Shown: positions 44,663 to 53,569, counted from the stretch's first letter. The stretch is 64,000 bases of DNA from JAKANT01 sp035502095 (GCA_035502095.1 DATJUX010000008.1:1-64000), one strand, 5' to 3'. Program-made: numbers and translations. The notes: generated by a model not told the origin, from the sequence alone.

Positions 44663-44936
44663 CAGTCGAATAAAAGGACTCCCGCAAAGGAAGGAGGCAA
44701 CCTAGTGCACTGTGCAACGGTGCGCCGATAGAGTCGGGACCCCTTCCCATTTCTCGAGGCGTATCGGCCCCTCGCGTGCCGCGCGATAGACATGCCGCTT
44801 CGCATGATCCGATCGAACTCGAAGCGCAGTAATCCATTTGGTGGAACTGCGCTCGAATCGAGCCCGGTCGGTGGTCCCACGAGTCGGGATCAAATCCCGT
44901 TGCTTATCGGGCCGGTCGGCCACGAGGCGAGCCTTC
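44663..44936. other. Gap before the ApbE-ExbD cluster
   Basis: No credible gene is seen in these 274 bases. The ApbE frame stays open back to 44838, but its residues there are not conserved. The promoter of the large downstream cluster is expected here; no convincing -35/-10 pair was found. Confidence 0.45.
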
Positions 44937-45947
44937 ATGCTCAACGGCATGCGTAACCTCGCGCAGGCGTTCCTAGAACGTGCGGCCGTGAGCGGCAAGC
45001 GGCGATCACAAGCGCCTGCCGGCTGGTTGGTGCGCGAGCAGGCCATCATGGGCACCGCGATCCGCGTGGAGTTGTGGTGCGACGACCGCCCAGCGGGCGA
45101 AGCGGCGTGCGCAGCGGTGATGCGCGAGATGCATCGGATCGATGCCGCGATGAGTCCGTTCAAGCCTGACTCGGAGCTTTCGCACATCAACCGCGTCGCC
45201 GCGCATCGCGCGGCGATGCTTACAGAGGAGATGTTCGGGCTGTTGCAGAAGTCGATCGCTTTCTCGCGCATGTCCGACGGCGCATTCGACATCACGTTCG
45301 CCAGCGTCGGCCAGCTTTACGACTATCGCAAAGGGATCAGGCCGACCGACGCACAGCTGGAAGCGGCGCGGAGCGCTGTCGGCTACCAGAACCTGATCCT
45401 CGACCCGCAGGCGCGCACCGTGCGCTTTGCCCACCCCGGCACTCAGATCGATCTGGGTGGATTCGCGAAGGGATACGCCGTCGACAACGGCGCGGCCATC
45501 CTGCGCCGGCACGGCATCGCGCACGGCATCGTCACCGCGGGCGGAGACAGCCACATCGTCGGCGACCGGCGTGGCCGGCCGTGGGCGATCGGCATTCGTG
45601 ATCCTCGTCGCGCCGGCGAGGTCGTCGCGATGCTTCCGCTCGAGGACACCGCGCTTTCCACATCGGGCGACTACGAGCGGTTCTTCGAAGTCGATGGCAT
45701 GCGCTTTCATCACGTCATCGATCCGAGAACGGGAAAGTCGCCCAGCCACGTGCACAGCGTGACGGTGATTGCTGAGGACGGACTGACAACCGAGGCTTTT
45801 TCGAAGTGTGTCTTCGTAAAGGGGGTGCAAAAGGGCCTGCAATTCATCGAATCGAGACCGGGTGTCGACGCAGTCATCGTCGATGACATGGGAGTCCTTC
45901 ACTACACCACCGGACTTTTGGACGATGTGCCGCGAGGTCACCAATGA
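44937..45947 (+). CDS. apbE: FAD:protein FMN transferase (ApbE family)
   Basis: ApbE attaches FMN covalently to Ser or Thr in exported proteins. This 336-residue protein has the family motifs: REQAIMGTAIRVELWC, MREMHRIDAAMSPFKPDSEL, then SDGAFDITFASVGQLYDYRK. The catalytic metal and flavin region shows QIDLGGFAKGYAVDNGAAIL, GIVTAGGDSHIVGDR and LEDTALSTSGDYERFFEVDG. No lipobox or clear signal peptide is seen, which is unusual for ApbE; the first 25 residues are weakly hydrophobic. ATG 44937 is a best guess (44949 also possible). It opens the 17-gene run, so its substrate is likely encoded downstream. Confidence 0.9.
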   Translation: MLNGMRNLAQAFLERAAVSGKRRSQAPAGWLVREQAIMGTAIRVELWCDDRPAGEAACAAVMREMHRIDAAMSPFKPDSELSHINRVAAHRAAMLTEEMFGLLQKSIAFSRMSDGAFDITFASVGQLYDYRKGIRPTDAQLEAARSAVGYQNLILDPQARTVRFAHPGTQIDLGGFAKGYAVDNGAAILRRHGIAHGIVTAGGDSHIVGDRRGRPWAIGIRDPRRAGEVVAMLPLEDTALSTSGDYERFFEVDGMRFHHVIDPRTGKSPSHVHSVTVIAEDGLTTEAFSKCVFVKGVQKGLQFIESRPGVDAVIVDDMGVLHYTTGLLDDVPRGHQ

Positions 45948-45987
45948 CTAGCATCCCTCGCGACGCATTGAGCGTCCGGAGACATCC

Positions 45988-48978
45988 ATGACAGTCCTGC
46001 CTCGTAACGACGGAGCACGCCATATTGTTTATACGGCGCTGGCGTTGAGCTTCGCTCTCGCCGGTTGCTCCAAGGGCACCGGCAGCGATTCGACGGTCGC
46101 GGTACAGGGCGATGTGCCCATCGCCTACGTGATGCGCAAGAACACGATCAGCGCCAACCCGACCAATGGCGGGCCGACCGCACCGGGCGGCGACCTGATC
46201 GTGCGCGAGAAGTCCTCGCCGAGCGCACCCGAGACCAACATCACGGCGTCAATCACGCAGGGCCAGGGCGACGCGTCGACGCCGGCGCTGTCGTACGACG
46301 GCAAGAAGATCGTCTTCGCCCTCAACTGCCCGACCTCGAACACGTCGACCATCAACGGGCAGCCTGCGTGCACGGGGCACTGGAACATCTGGGAATACGA
46401 CATGACCACCGGTGGGCTGACCGGCGGAACGCTCCGGCGCATCACCAGCACCACCACGGCCGATGACGTTTCGCCTGCCTACCTGCCGGCCGGCCGCGGC
46501 TTCGTCTTCTCCTCCAACCGCCAGACCAAGAGCAGCGTCAACCAGTTCAACGGTCACACCTACTTCGCGCTCGACGAATACGAGCGCGAACGCGTGTTCA
46601 ACCTGCACACGATGGATGCGCAGGGCAACAACGTCACGCAGATCTCGGTCAATCAGAGCCACGACCGCAATCCGACCGTGCGCCCCAACGGCGACATCAT
46701 GTTCTCGCGCTGGGATCACGTCGGCGGCCGCAACCACTTCAAGGTGTTCCGGGTCAAGCCCGACGGCACCGACATGTTCGTCCTGTACGGCGCGCACAGC
46801 CCCGGCAACAGCTTCCTGCACCCGCGCGACATGGATCCGAGCGGCCAGTACGCCGGCTTCCTGTCCTCCGATCTGATGCCGCTGTCCGGCACGCACGAGG
46901 GCGGCGCGCTCGTGTTCATCGACGCGGCCAACTATTCGGAAGAGAACACGCCGGCCACGGCGGGTGTCAGCCCGACCGGCGGGCAGGTGCAGGCCACGGG
47001 GCAGCCGCTGAATTTCGATCGCGGGATCTCGCGCTACGGCCGCATCACCACGCCGTATCCGCTGTGGGACGGCACGAACCGGGTGCTGCTTGCGTTTGCG
47101 CCATGCGAGGTGACGAAAAACGGCGTCGTCGTCTCATGCGCCACGCTGAGTTCCGACGAGATCGCGCGCCTGAGCGACACGAACCGCCTGAATACCGACA
47201 TCGCGGCGGATCCGGTGCAGGACAACGTCAACCCGTCGTACGCGATCTACATGTTCAACCCGGCGAACCAGACGTTCCTGATCGTCGCCGCGCCGCCCGC
47301 CGGCTTCAAGTACACGGATCCCATCGCGATCCAGGGGCGCACGGAGCCGAGCGCCGCCGATCCCACGCCGGTCGACGCCACACTCGCGTCGCAGAACCTG
47401 GGCCTGCTCGAGGTGCGTTCGGTCTATGACACCGACGGCCTGGGCCGCATGGGCGACCCGGTGCTGACGGCCGCGGATCTCGGTGCCGGCTGCACCACGG
47501 CCATCGCCAAGACCGCACCCACCGATCCGGCCGACACGCGCCCGCAGATCGCGGACCTCGTGAAGATGAAGGATCCGAACAATGCGGCGTACGGTTGCGC
47601 ACCCGCGCGCTTCGTGCGCGCGATCCGTGCGGTCGCGCCTCCTTCCAGCACGATGGGCCTGCGCTCGGCGATCGGCGACACCGACTTCGAACCGCAGCAG
47701 ATCCTCGGCTACGCGCCGATCGAGCCCGACGGTTCGTTCAAGCTTGTCGTGCCGGCCGACACACCGATCGGCCTCGCGGTCCTCGACGCGAAGGGTCGTG
47801 CCTTCCAGACGCACACCAACTGGATCCAGGTCCGCCCGGGCGAACGCCGCACGTGCGACGGCTGCCACAGCCCTCGCCGCGGCGCCGCGATCAACTCCGG
47901 CACCGTCGTCAACACCATGCCGGCCGGCCTGACGCCGGCGCTCGCGAACGCGCACCAGTCCGGTGAAACGATGGCCTCGACGCGCACGCGTCTCGACCCG
48001 ACGTTGCTGAACCTCGCCGCCGACCCGGTCTACACCGACGTCTGGGCGGCGAGTCCTGCCAATGCCCGCCCGTCGATTTCGCTCATGTACACGGGCAACC
48101 CCAACCCGGCGGACGATCTCGCGACCGCAGTTCCGACCAACGGCATCATCAACTACCCCGACCATATCCAGCCGCTGTGGACGCGTGACCGCGGCGCCAA
48201 CACGTGCACGAACTGCCACACGGACCCGGTCAAGCTCGACCTGCTGGGGACGACGTCCGGCACCGGCCGCCTGACCTCGTATGAAGAGCTGATGGTGGGC
48301 GACCCGGTGATCGATCCCACCACGGGGCTGCCGCAGACGACCATCGAAGAAGGGGTTGAGGTGGTCGTACGCGGTCCGGCGCTCGTCAACACCGACGCGA
48401 GCGAAGACGAGGCGCTCGGTCTCTCGCGCAAGAGCCGCCTGGCCGAAATCATGTTCGGCGAGAGCCTGATGGCCGATGCCGCCTCGATCGCGGCGCATCC
48501 GAACCCACCGAGCACGGCGCCGGACCACAGCACGATGCTGAATGCAGGCGAGAAGCGCCTGATCACGGAGTTCATGGACCTCGGCGGCAAGTACTACAAC
48601 GATCCGTTCAACGGTTCGTCCGGCATGCGCACGGTGGCGACACTCAGCGAAACGACGTTCGAGTCGCAGGTCTATCCGATCATCCTGTCGACCTGCGCCG
48701 CGAACTGCCACCAGGCCATCGGCAGCACCACCACGCCCGCGGGAACGTCGTTCTTCCAGAACCGTCTCGTCCTCACCGGCGATCCGGATGGCGACTTCAA
48801 CGTCGTGCTGACGATGATCTCCGACACGTGTCAACCCGCGTCGAACTATCTGCTCAGCCGCCCGTCGACGATCCCGCATCCATCGGGTGCCGTCGGGCAA
48901 ACCACCGCCGTGCTGCCGGCAGGCAGCGCGAACTACACCACGATCGCGAACTGGATAGCGTCCGGCTGTACTCCATGA
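45988..48978 (+). CDS. Large PD40-repeat, haem-motif lipoprotein (HzsA-like)
   Basis: This 996-residue lipoprotein has a lipobox with Cys27 (SFALAGCSK). The N-terminal part has TolB/PD40-like beta-propeller segments (ASTPALSYDGKKIVFAL, SPAYLPAGRGFVFSSNRQ, RNPTVRPNGDIMFSRWD). The C-terminal half contains haem-binding motifs C623-D-G-C-H, C740-T-N-C-H and C903-A-A-N-C-H, the last a CX3CH form. This layout resembles proteins related to the alpha subunit of hydrazine synthase, but hydrazine chemistry is not implied. It probably sits in the outer membrane or periplasm. The last base pairs overlap the next gene (ATGA). Confidence 0.78.
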   Translation: MTVLPRNDGARHIVYTALALSFALAGCSKGTGSDSTVAVQGDVPIAYVMRKNTISANPTNGGPTAPGGDLIVREKSSPSAPETNITASITQGQGDASTPALSYDGKKIVFALNCPTSNTSTINGQPACTGHWNIWEYDMTTGGLTGGTLRRITSTTTADDVSPAYLPAGRGFVFSSNRQTKSSVNQFNGHTYFALDEYERERVFNLHTMDAQGNNVTQISVNQSHDRNPTVRPNGDIMFSRWDHVGGRNHFKVFRVKPDGTDMFVLYGAHSPGNSFLHPRDMDPSGQYAGFLSSDLMPLSGTHEGGALVFIDAANYSEENTPATAGVSPTGGQVQATGQPLNFDRGISRYGRITTPYPLWDGTNRVLLAFAPCEVTKNGVVVSCATLSSDEIARLSDTNRLNTDIAADPVQDNVNPSYAIYMFNPANQTFLIVAAPPAGFKYTDPIAIQGRTEPSAADPTPVDATLASQNLGLLEVRSVYDTDGLGRMGDPVLTAADLGAGCTTAIAKTAPTDPADTRPQIADLVKMKDPNNAAYGCAPARFVRAIRAVAPPSSTMGLRSAIGDTDFEPQQILGYAPIEPDGSFKLVVPADTPIGLAVLDAKGRAFQTHTNWIQVRPGERRTCDGCHSPRRGAAINSGTVVNTMPAGLTPALANAHQSGETMASTRTRLDPTLLNLAADPVYTDVWAASPANARPSISLMYTGNPNPADDLATAVPTNGIINYPDHIQPLWTRDRGANTCTNCHTDPVKLDLLGTTSGTGRLTSYEELMVGDPVIDPTTGLPQTTIEEGVEVVVRGPALVNTDASEDEALGLSRKSRLAEIMFGESLMADAASIAAHPNPPSTAPDHSTMLNAGEKRLITEFMDLGGKYYNDPFNGSSGMRTVATLSETTFESQVYPIILSTCAANCHQAIGSTTTPAGTSFFQNRLVLTGDPDGDFNVVLTMISDTCQPASNYLLSRPSTIPHPSGAVGQTTAVLPAGSANYTTIANWIASGCTP

Positions 48979-49568
48979 CGGTTGATGAACGGGCAAACAC
49001 ACTAAGGAGGGCGCTCACCACCACTGGTCGCGGTCTTTTCCTTCTCGTGTCGACGGGACTCGCGGCGTGCGTGGGTCCCGTCGACAACCCGCCCGTCACC
49101 GGGCAGCAGAAGCTCGCGTTCGCGTATTTCCAGCGGTGCATCAATCCGATCTTCTTCACGCAATTCGGCCCCAATACGTGCGGCGCCTCCGGTTGCCACG
49201 ACGCCACGAATGGAACCGGAGGCGCGCTGCGCTTGTTCCCCAATGCGCAGGTCGTCGACGTCACCGATCCCGCCAACACGCCCGACATGATTCGCGCGGG
49301 CGACATGTACAAGAACTTCATCTCGGCGCAGGGCCAGGTCGTGATCAGCGCGCCGACGCAGAGCCGGTTGCTGAACAAGCCGCTGCTGCGCGGCGTCCTG
49401 CACGGCGGTGGGCAGATCTTCACGAGCGACCAGGACCCGCACGTCAAGCTGATGGAGTACTGGATCACCAACCCGGTGCCGCTGGGGCAGGACGAGTTCA
49501 GCACCGCGACCTACAGCATGTTCACGCCTCCAGATCCGAATGCCGGCACGTGCAACACCCTCCAATGA
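48975..49568 (+). CDS. Small haem-motif lipoprotein (CX4CH)
   Basis: This 197-residue lipoprotein has Cys32 in a lipobox (VSTGLAACVGP). One motif, C69-G-A-S-G-C-H, has four residues between the cysteines, as in some planctomycete-type and multihaem cytochromes. FAYFQRCINPIFFTQFGPNT precedes it. It is otherwise without a recognised domain. Start and stop overlap the neighbours by ATGA, so it is coupled to the large HzsA-like protein and the SH3b/barrel gene. It may be an electron-transfer partner of the large lipoprotein. Confidence 0.72.
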   Translation: MTVDERANTLRRALTTTGRGLFLLVSTGLAACVGPVDNPPVTGQQKLAFAYFQRCINPIFFTQFGPNTCGASGCHDATNGTGGALRLFPNAQVVDVTDPANTPDMIRAGDMYKNFISAQGQVVISAPTQSRLLNKPLLRGVLHGGGQIFTSDQDPHVKLMEYWITNPVPLGQDEFSTATYSMFTPPDPNAGTCNTLQ

Positions 49569-50350
49569 ACCGCGTCGTTGCCGCACTGATCCACTGGCGC
49601 TGGCGACTTGCGCGCTGTGCCTTCGCGGCGGCCGCGCTCGCGGCCGCGCTCGGCTTTGCGCCGGCGCGTGCGGCGGAAGAGACGGAGACACTGATCGTCG
49701 CCGACCCGTACATCGAATTGCGCACGGGGCCGGGGCGCGGCTATCCGATCTACTACGTCGCGGCGCGCGACGAGCGGATCCAGATCCTGCTGCGCCACAC
49801 CGACTGGTACAAGGTGCGTACGGAGAAGGGCAAGGAGGGCTGGGTCACCCGCCAGCAACTCGAGACCACGCTGACCGAGGCGGGCGGCAAGAAGACGTTT
49901 CGCGACATCCTGCTCGACGACTACCTGCAACGCAGGCTCGAGATGGGCGCTGCATACGGGCAGTTCGACAAGGAGCCGATGCTGAAGGTCTGGACCGCGT
50001 ATCGCTTCACCGACACGCTGTCGGTCGAGGCAACGATCGGCCAGGTGCAGGGCGTCTACTCGGGTACCGACCTCTGGCACGTCAATCTCAACGTGGAGCC
50101 CTGGTCGGACAAGCGGCTGTCGCCGTTCTTCGGCATCGGCCTGGGCCGGTTCAAGAACATCCCGAATGCGAGCCTCGTCGGCGCCATCACGACCAACGTC
50201 AGCCTGGCGAACGGTTCGATCGGCGCGCGCTACCACCTCACCGACCGGTTCGTCGCGCGCCTCGACTACACGATCTACACCGCGTACATCGCGGACACAC
50301 GCAGCGGCGAGTATCGGGCCACCACGCTCGGACTTTCATTCTTCTTCTGA
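49565..50350 (+). CDS. SH3b-domain outer-membrane beta-barrel protein
   Basis: This 261-residue protein has a signal peptide (RCAFAAAALAAALGFAPARA) and an SH3b domain (LIVADPYIELRTGPGRGYPI, then WYKVRTEKGKEGWVTRQQLE). A membrane barrel of about eight strands follows, ending with aromatic TLGLSFFF. The barrel part resembles the outer-membrane barrel family first defined in myxobacteria. SH3b domains often bind peptidoglycan or short peptides, so this could link the outer membrane and the cell wall. It overlaps the previous gene by four bases. Confidence 0.75.
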   Translation: MNRVVAALIHWRWRLARCAFAAAALAAALGFAPARAAEETETLIVADPYIELRTGPGRGYPIYYVAARDERIQILLRHTDWYKVRTEKGKEGWVTRQQLETTLTEAGGKKTFRDILLDDYLQRRLEMGAAYGQFDKEPMLKVWTAYRFTDTLSVEATIGQVQGVYSGTDLWHVNLNVEPWSDKRLSPFFGIGLGRFKNIPNASLVGAITTNVSLANGSIGARYHLTDRFVARLDYTIYTAYIADTRSGEYRATTLGLSFFF

Positions 50351-50368
50351 CCGTTTGATGGCCCAGTC

Positions 50369-51025
50369 ATGCGTTTCCAGTCACTTGCGCTCTCGCTGGT
50401 CTTCCTCGCCGCGCTGACGGCGCAGCCGGCGCGCGCCGCCGACCAACCGCCGGCCGGCGAGCAGCCGGCGAACGAGCAGGTGATCCAGCCCGAGGTCGAG
50501 AGGCGCGAAGTCAGGCTGCCGAAGTTCCCGTCCAACGACATCGAGTTCGGGTTGTTTCTCGGCTCGTACGCCGCCCAGAACTTCGGCACCAGCTTCCTGT
50601 ACGGCGCGCGCCTCGGCTACCACATCACCGAGGACATCTTCGTCGAGGGCGTGTACGGACGCACCAAGGTGAGCGACGAGAACTACCGCCAGATCCTGCC
50701 GGGCGGCATCTTTCCGCAGCCCGAGGAGCCGCTTTACTACTACAACCTTTCGGCTGGCTACAACGTGCTGCCCGGCGAGGTGTTCCTCGGCAAGAACATC
50801 GCCAAGGCGTCCGGCCTGTACCTGATCGGCGGCGTGGGCAGCACGCATTTCCTCGAGCAGAACCGCCTGACGATCAACTACGGGCTCGGCCTGCGCGTGT
50901 TCTTCAAGGACTGGTTCTCGGTGCAGGCGGACATGCGCAATCACCGGTACTCGCTCGACGTCCTCGGCCAGAAGCAGGATACGCAGAACCTCGAATTCAG
51001 TGCCGGTCTGACCTTCTTCTTCTGA
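50369..51025 (+). CDS. Outer-membrane beta-barrel protein
   Basis: This 218-residue protein has a signal peptide (LALSLVFLAALTAQPARA), a Pro/Glu-rich linker and an eight-strand-type barrel: IEFGLFLGSYAAQNFGTSFL, ARLGYHITEDIFVEGVYGRT, YYYNLSAGYNVLPGEVFLG, ending FSAGLTFFF. It matches the same barrel family as the protein before it, without the SH3b domain. The pair may form outer-membrane parts of the cluster's machine. It is followed by the TlpA gene after three bases. Confidence 0.75.
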   Translation: MRFQSLALSLVFLAALTAQPARAADQPPAGEQPANEQVIQPEVERREVRLPKFPSNDIEFGLFLGSYAAQNFGTSFLYGARLGYHITEDIFVEGVYGRTKVSDENYRQILPGGIFPQPEEPLYYYNLSAGYNVLPGEVFLGKNIAKASGLYLIGGVGSTHFLEQNRLTINYGLGLRVFFKDWFSVQADMRNHRYSLDVLGQKQDTQNLEFSAGLTFFF

Positions 51026-51028
51026 CGG

Positions 51029-51571
51029 ATGTCATTCATGACCATGGAACGAGATACGGCGCACCGGGTAGTGCGCCTGCGCTTTGCGAGGCTGCTGTTC
51101 GGCACGGCGTTGCTGGCGGTCGCGGTGGCGGCGCCGGCGGCGCTGACGCCGGCCACCAAGGCACCGGACTTCGCGCTGCGCAGCCTGGAAGGACCCAACA
51201 TGCGCCTGCAGGAGCAGCGCGGCCAAGTGGTGATGGTGAATTTCTGGGCGACCTGGTGCGGCCCGTGCCGCATCGAGATGCCTCACCTTGCGCGCCTGTA
51301 CGACAAGTACCGCGCGTCGGGCTTCCAGCTGCTGGGCATCAACATCGACGAGGACCCGCACCAGGCGGCGGCGCTGGCCACCAAACTCGGGCTGCGCTTT
51401 CCCGTGCTGCTCGATACCGAGAAGAAGGTGAGCAAGCTCTACGACCTCTCCACGATGCCGTCGACGGTGCTGATCGATCGCGACGGCAAGGTGCGTTACA
51501 TCCACCGCGGCTATCGCGATGGCTACGAAGAAACCTACGAAAAACAGATCCGGGAGCTGTTGAAAGAATGA
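51029..51571 (+). CDS. TlpA/ResA-type thiol-disulfide oxidoreductase
   Basis: This 180-residue protein has an N-terminal membrane helix or signal (LLFGTALLAVAVAAPAALT) and a thioredoxin fold with C77-G-P-C80 in MVNFWATWCGPCRIEMPHLA. The conserved cis-proline is in the TMPSTVLID segment. It acts outside the cytoplasm, like TlpA and ResA, which reduce haem-motif or other cysteines before haem attachment. The cluster encodes two lipoproteins with CXnCH motifs and a Cys-tailed DUF4266, so these are natural clients. It overlaps DUF4266 by four bases. Confidence 0.9.
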   Translation: MSFMTMERDTAHRVVRLRFARLLFGTALLAVAVAAPAALTPATKAPDFALRSLEGPNMRLQEQRGQVVMVNFWATWCGPCRIEMPHLARLYDKYRASGFQLLGINIDEDPHQAAALATKLGLRFPVLLDTEKKVSKLYDLSTMPSTVLIDRDGKVRYIHRGYRDGYEETYEKQIRELLKE

Positions 51572-51807
51572 GGTCCTTGCTGCTCAGGGCCGCGCCGCCG
51601 GCTCTCGCGTTCGCGCTCGTCGCGCTGCTTGCGGGTTGCAGCATCGAGCCGTGGGTCAAGCCGTACGAGCGCGAGCGCCTCGCCGACCCGATCATGAAGC
51701 TGTCACGCGACGCGCTCTCCGACAAGCACTTCGAGCACGTGCGCGACGTGCGCGAGGGCGCGCGCGGAGCGACCGGCGTGCAGGGGGGCGGGTGTGGCTG
51801 TAACTAA
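51568..51807 (+). CDS. DUF4266 small lipoprotein
   Basis: This 79-residue lipoprotein has Cys24 in a lipobox (LVALLAGCS) and a short helical body with PWVKPYERERLADPIMKLSR. The C-terminus is GVQGGGCGCN, the hallmark of DUF4266, with two cysteines one residue apart. The role is unknown; the Cys pair could bind metal or be modified. DUF4266 genes commonly precede DUF3570 genes, as here, where the two overlap by 14 bases. Confidence 0.88.
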   Translation: MRSLLLRAAPPALAFALVALLAGCSIEPWVKPYERERLADPIMKLSRDALSDKHFEHVRDVREGARGATGVQGGGCGCN

Positions 51808-52981
51808 CACCAGCGGCCTGCCTGCGCTGCTCGGGCGCTGGCGCCTGGCGCTGCTCGCGGTCGCCGGCCGGCGGCGCGTGCGCCTTCCCTATGCGGCGGC
51901 GGCCCACATGCTGGGGGCGCTCGCCGGGCTGCTGGCCGCGGGAACGGCACGTGCGGCGGAACTGCCCGAGGACCGCGCCGACGTGATGTACCACTACTAC
52001 GACGGCGGTGGCACGCGTGCCAGCGGCCCCGCCGTGCTGGTGCGCAAGAGCATCGCCGACAAGGTTTCGTTGTCGGGCAGCTACTACCTCGACATGGTGA
52101 GCAATGCGTCGATCGACGTCGTGACGACGGCGAGCCCCTACAAGGAAAGCCGCCACGAGGAGATCCTCGGCCTCGACTACGTCTATCGCGACGCGACGAT
52201 CACGCTGTCGGGCAGCAACAGTTCCGAGCCCGACTACATCGCCAAGAGCTTCGGCATCGACGTTGCGCAGGAAGTGTTCGGCGGGCTCACCACGATCAGC
52301 ATGGGTTACACCCGCGGGTGGGACAAGGTCGGCAAGAAGGGCGAAGGTTTCTTCGACAACGCGAGGCACTGGCACTACCGGCTCGGCGCGAGCCAGATAC
52401 TGACGCCGCACGTCCTCGTGAGCGCGAACTTCGAAGCCATTTCGGACGACGGCTTTCTCGGCAGTCCGTACCGGGTTGCACGGGAGCTTTCCGGGTATGT
52501 GCCGGAAAACGTTCCGCGCACCCGGACCAGCCGGGCGCTGAAGCTGAGCGCCATCGACGACCTCGGGACGATCGCGCACGACACGCTGCGCGCTCAATAC
52601 CGCTACTTCTGGGATACCTGGGACATCCGCTCGAGCACGCTCGAGCTCGGCTACAGCCGCTACTTCGGCAGCGATGTCTGGCTCGGCGACGCCTACCTGC
52701 GCTACTACACGCAAAGCGACGCGCTGTTCTACAGCGACGACGCGTCGGAGCTCCGCACATACGTCACACGCAATCGCCAGCTCTCCGCCTTCAAGAGCTA
52801 CGGCCTGGGCACGCGCGTGGCGTACACGGCGAAGCGCGTTCCCGGCCAGTACGAGATCAAGCTCAACGGCGCGCTCGAGCGCACGCGTTTCAACTTCAGC
52901 GATTTCACCGACGTCCGCACCGGCAGCCTGTACTCGTACGACGCCACCATCGTGCAGATGTTCGTTTCGGCAACCTTCTAA
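51794..52981 (+). CDS. DUF3570 outer-membrane barrel protein
   Basis: This 395-residue protein begins at GTG 51794 inside the DUF4266 tail. A long basic leader precedes the signal helix (AAHMLGALAGLLAAGTARA). The mature part has beta-barrel character (DTLRAQYRYFWDTWDIRSST, then TLELGYSRYFGSDVWLGDAY) and ends MFVSATF. Near the mature N-terminus two adjacent motifs, DMVSNAS (residues 100-106) and DVVTTAS (108-114), occur; they resemble the flavinylation pattern Dxx[ST]GA[TS]. With apbE at the head of the same gene run, this protein is a candidate flavoprotein. Confidence 0.82.
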   Translation: MAVTNTSGLPALLGRWRLALLAVAGRRRVRLPYAAAAHMLGALAGLLAAGTARAAELPEDRADVMYHYYDGGGTRASGPAVLVRKSIADKVSLSGSYYLDMVSNASIDVVTTASPYKESRHEEILGLDYVYRDATITLSGSNSSEPDYIAKSFGIDVAQEVFGGLTTISMGYTRGWDKVGKKGEGFFDNARHWHYRLGASQILTPHVLVSANFEAISDDGFLGSPYRVARELSGYVPENVPRTRTSRALKLSAIDDLGTIAHDTLRAQYRYFWDTWDIRSSTLELGYSRYFGSDVWLGDAYLRYYTQSDALFYSDDASELRTYVTRNRQLSAFKSYGLGTRVAYTAKRVPGQYEIKLNGALERTRFNFSDFTDVRTGSLYSYDATIVQMFVSATF

Positions 52982-52993
52982 GCGAGTCGACGC

Positions 52994-53569
52994 ATGTTCA
53001 TTCGATTCCGCCATGCCCTGGCACTCGTGCTCGTCGGCGCCGCCTTCGGCGTCGCGCACGCGGAAGACAAGCCGCTGCCGGTGCCGCAAGGCACGACCGC
53101 CGCGCAGCCCGCCACGCCGGCGGCGGCCGGACTCGACGACCGGATCCAGGACGTCAAAGGCGAGGTGATCCGGCTGAACCGCGACCTCATGGTGCTGGAG
53201 GAGGAACTGCTGTTCCCGGCCAACACGCAGATCGCCGTGTTCGTCTCGATGGACGTGGGCAAGCTGTTCTCGCTCGACTCGGTGAAGGTGAAGCTGGACG
53301 ACAAGGACGTCACCAACTATCTCTACACGCCGAGCGAGGTGCAGGCGCTGCACCGGGGCGGCGTGCAGCGCGTCTACGTCGGCAACCTCAAGACCGGCGA
53401 GCACGAGATCGTCGCATTCTTCACCGGCAAGGGTCCGCACGATCGCGACTACAAACGCGGCACGACGGTGAAGTTCGAAAAGGGCACCGAGCCCAAGTAC
53501 ATCGAGCTGCAGATCAAGGACTCCACCGGCAAGCTGCAGCCCGAGTTCGAAGTCAAGATCTGGCAATAG
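52994..53569 (+). CDS. Periplasmic protein of unknown function
   Basis: This 191-residue protein has a signal peptide (ALALVLVGAAFGVAHA), a Pro/Ala linker and a short coiled coil (DDRIQDVKGEVIRLNRDLMV, continuing LEEELLFP). A beta-rich domain follows (TQIAVFVSMDVGKLFSLDSV, then VYVGNLKTGEHEIVAFFTGK). It looks like an immunoglobulin-like periplasmic fold. No DNA-binding motif is present, so an AraC-type label is not supported. It lies 12 bases after DUF3570 and before the first TPR gene, so it is probably a structural part of the same complex. Confidence 0.65.
   Translation: MFIRFRHALALVLVGAAFGVAHAEDKPLPVPQGTTAAQPATPAAAGLDDRIQDVKGEVIRLNRDLMVLEEELLFPANTQIAVFVSMDVGKLFSLDSVKVKLDDKDVTNYLYTPSEVQALHRGGVQRVYVGNLKTGEHEIVAFFTGKGPHDRDYKRGTTVKFEKGTEPKYIELQIKDSTGKLQPEFEVKIWQ

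Noticed and set aside
52994..53569. AraC-type regulator
   Set aside because: The protein has a signal peptide and beta-rich periplasmic domain, with no helix-turn-helix.
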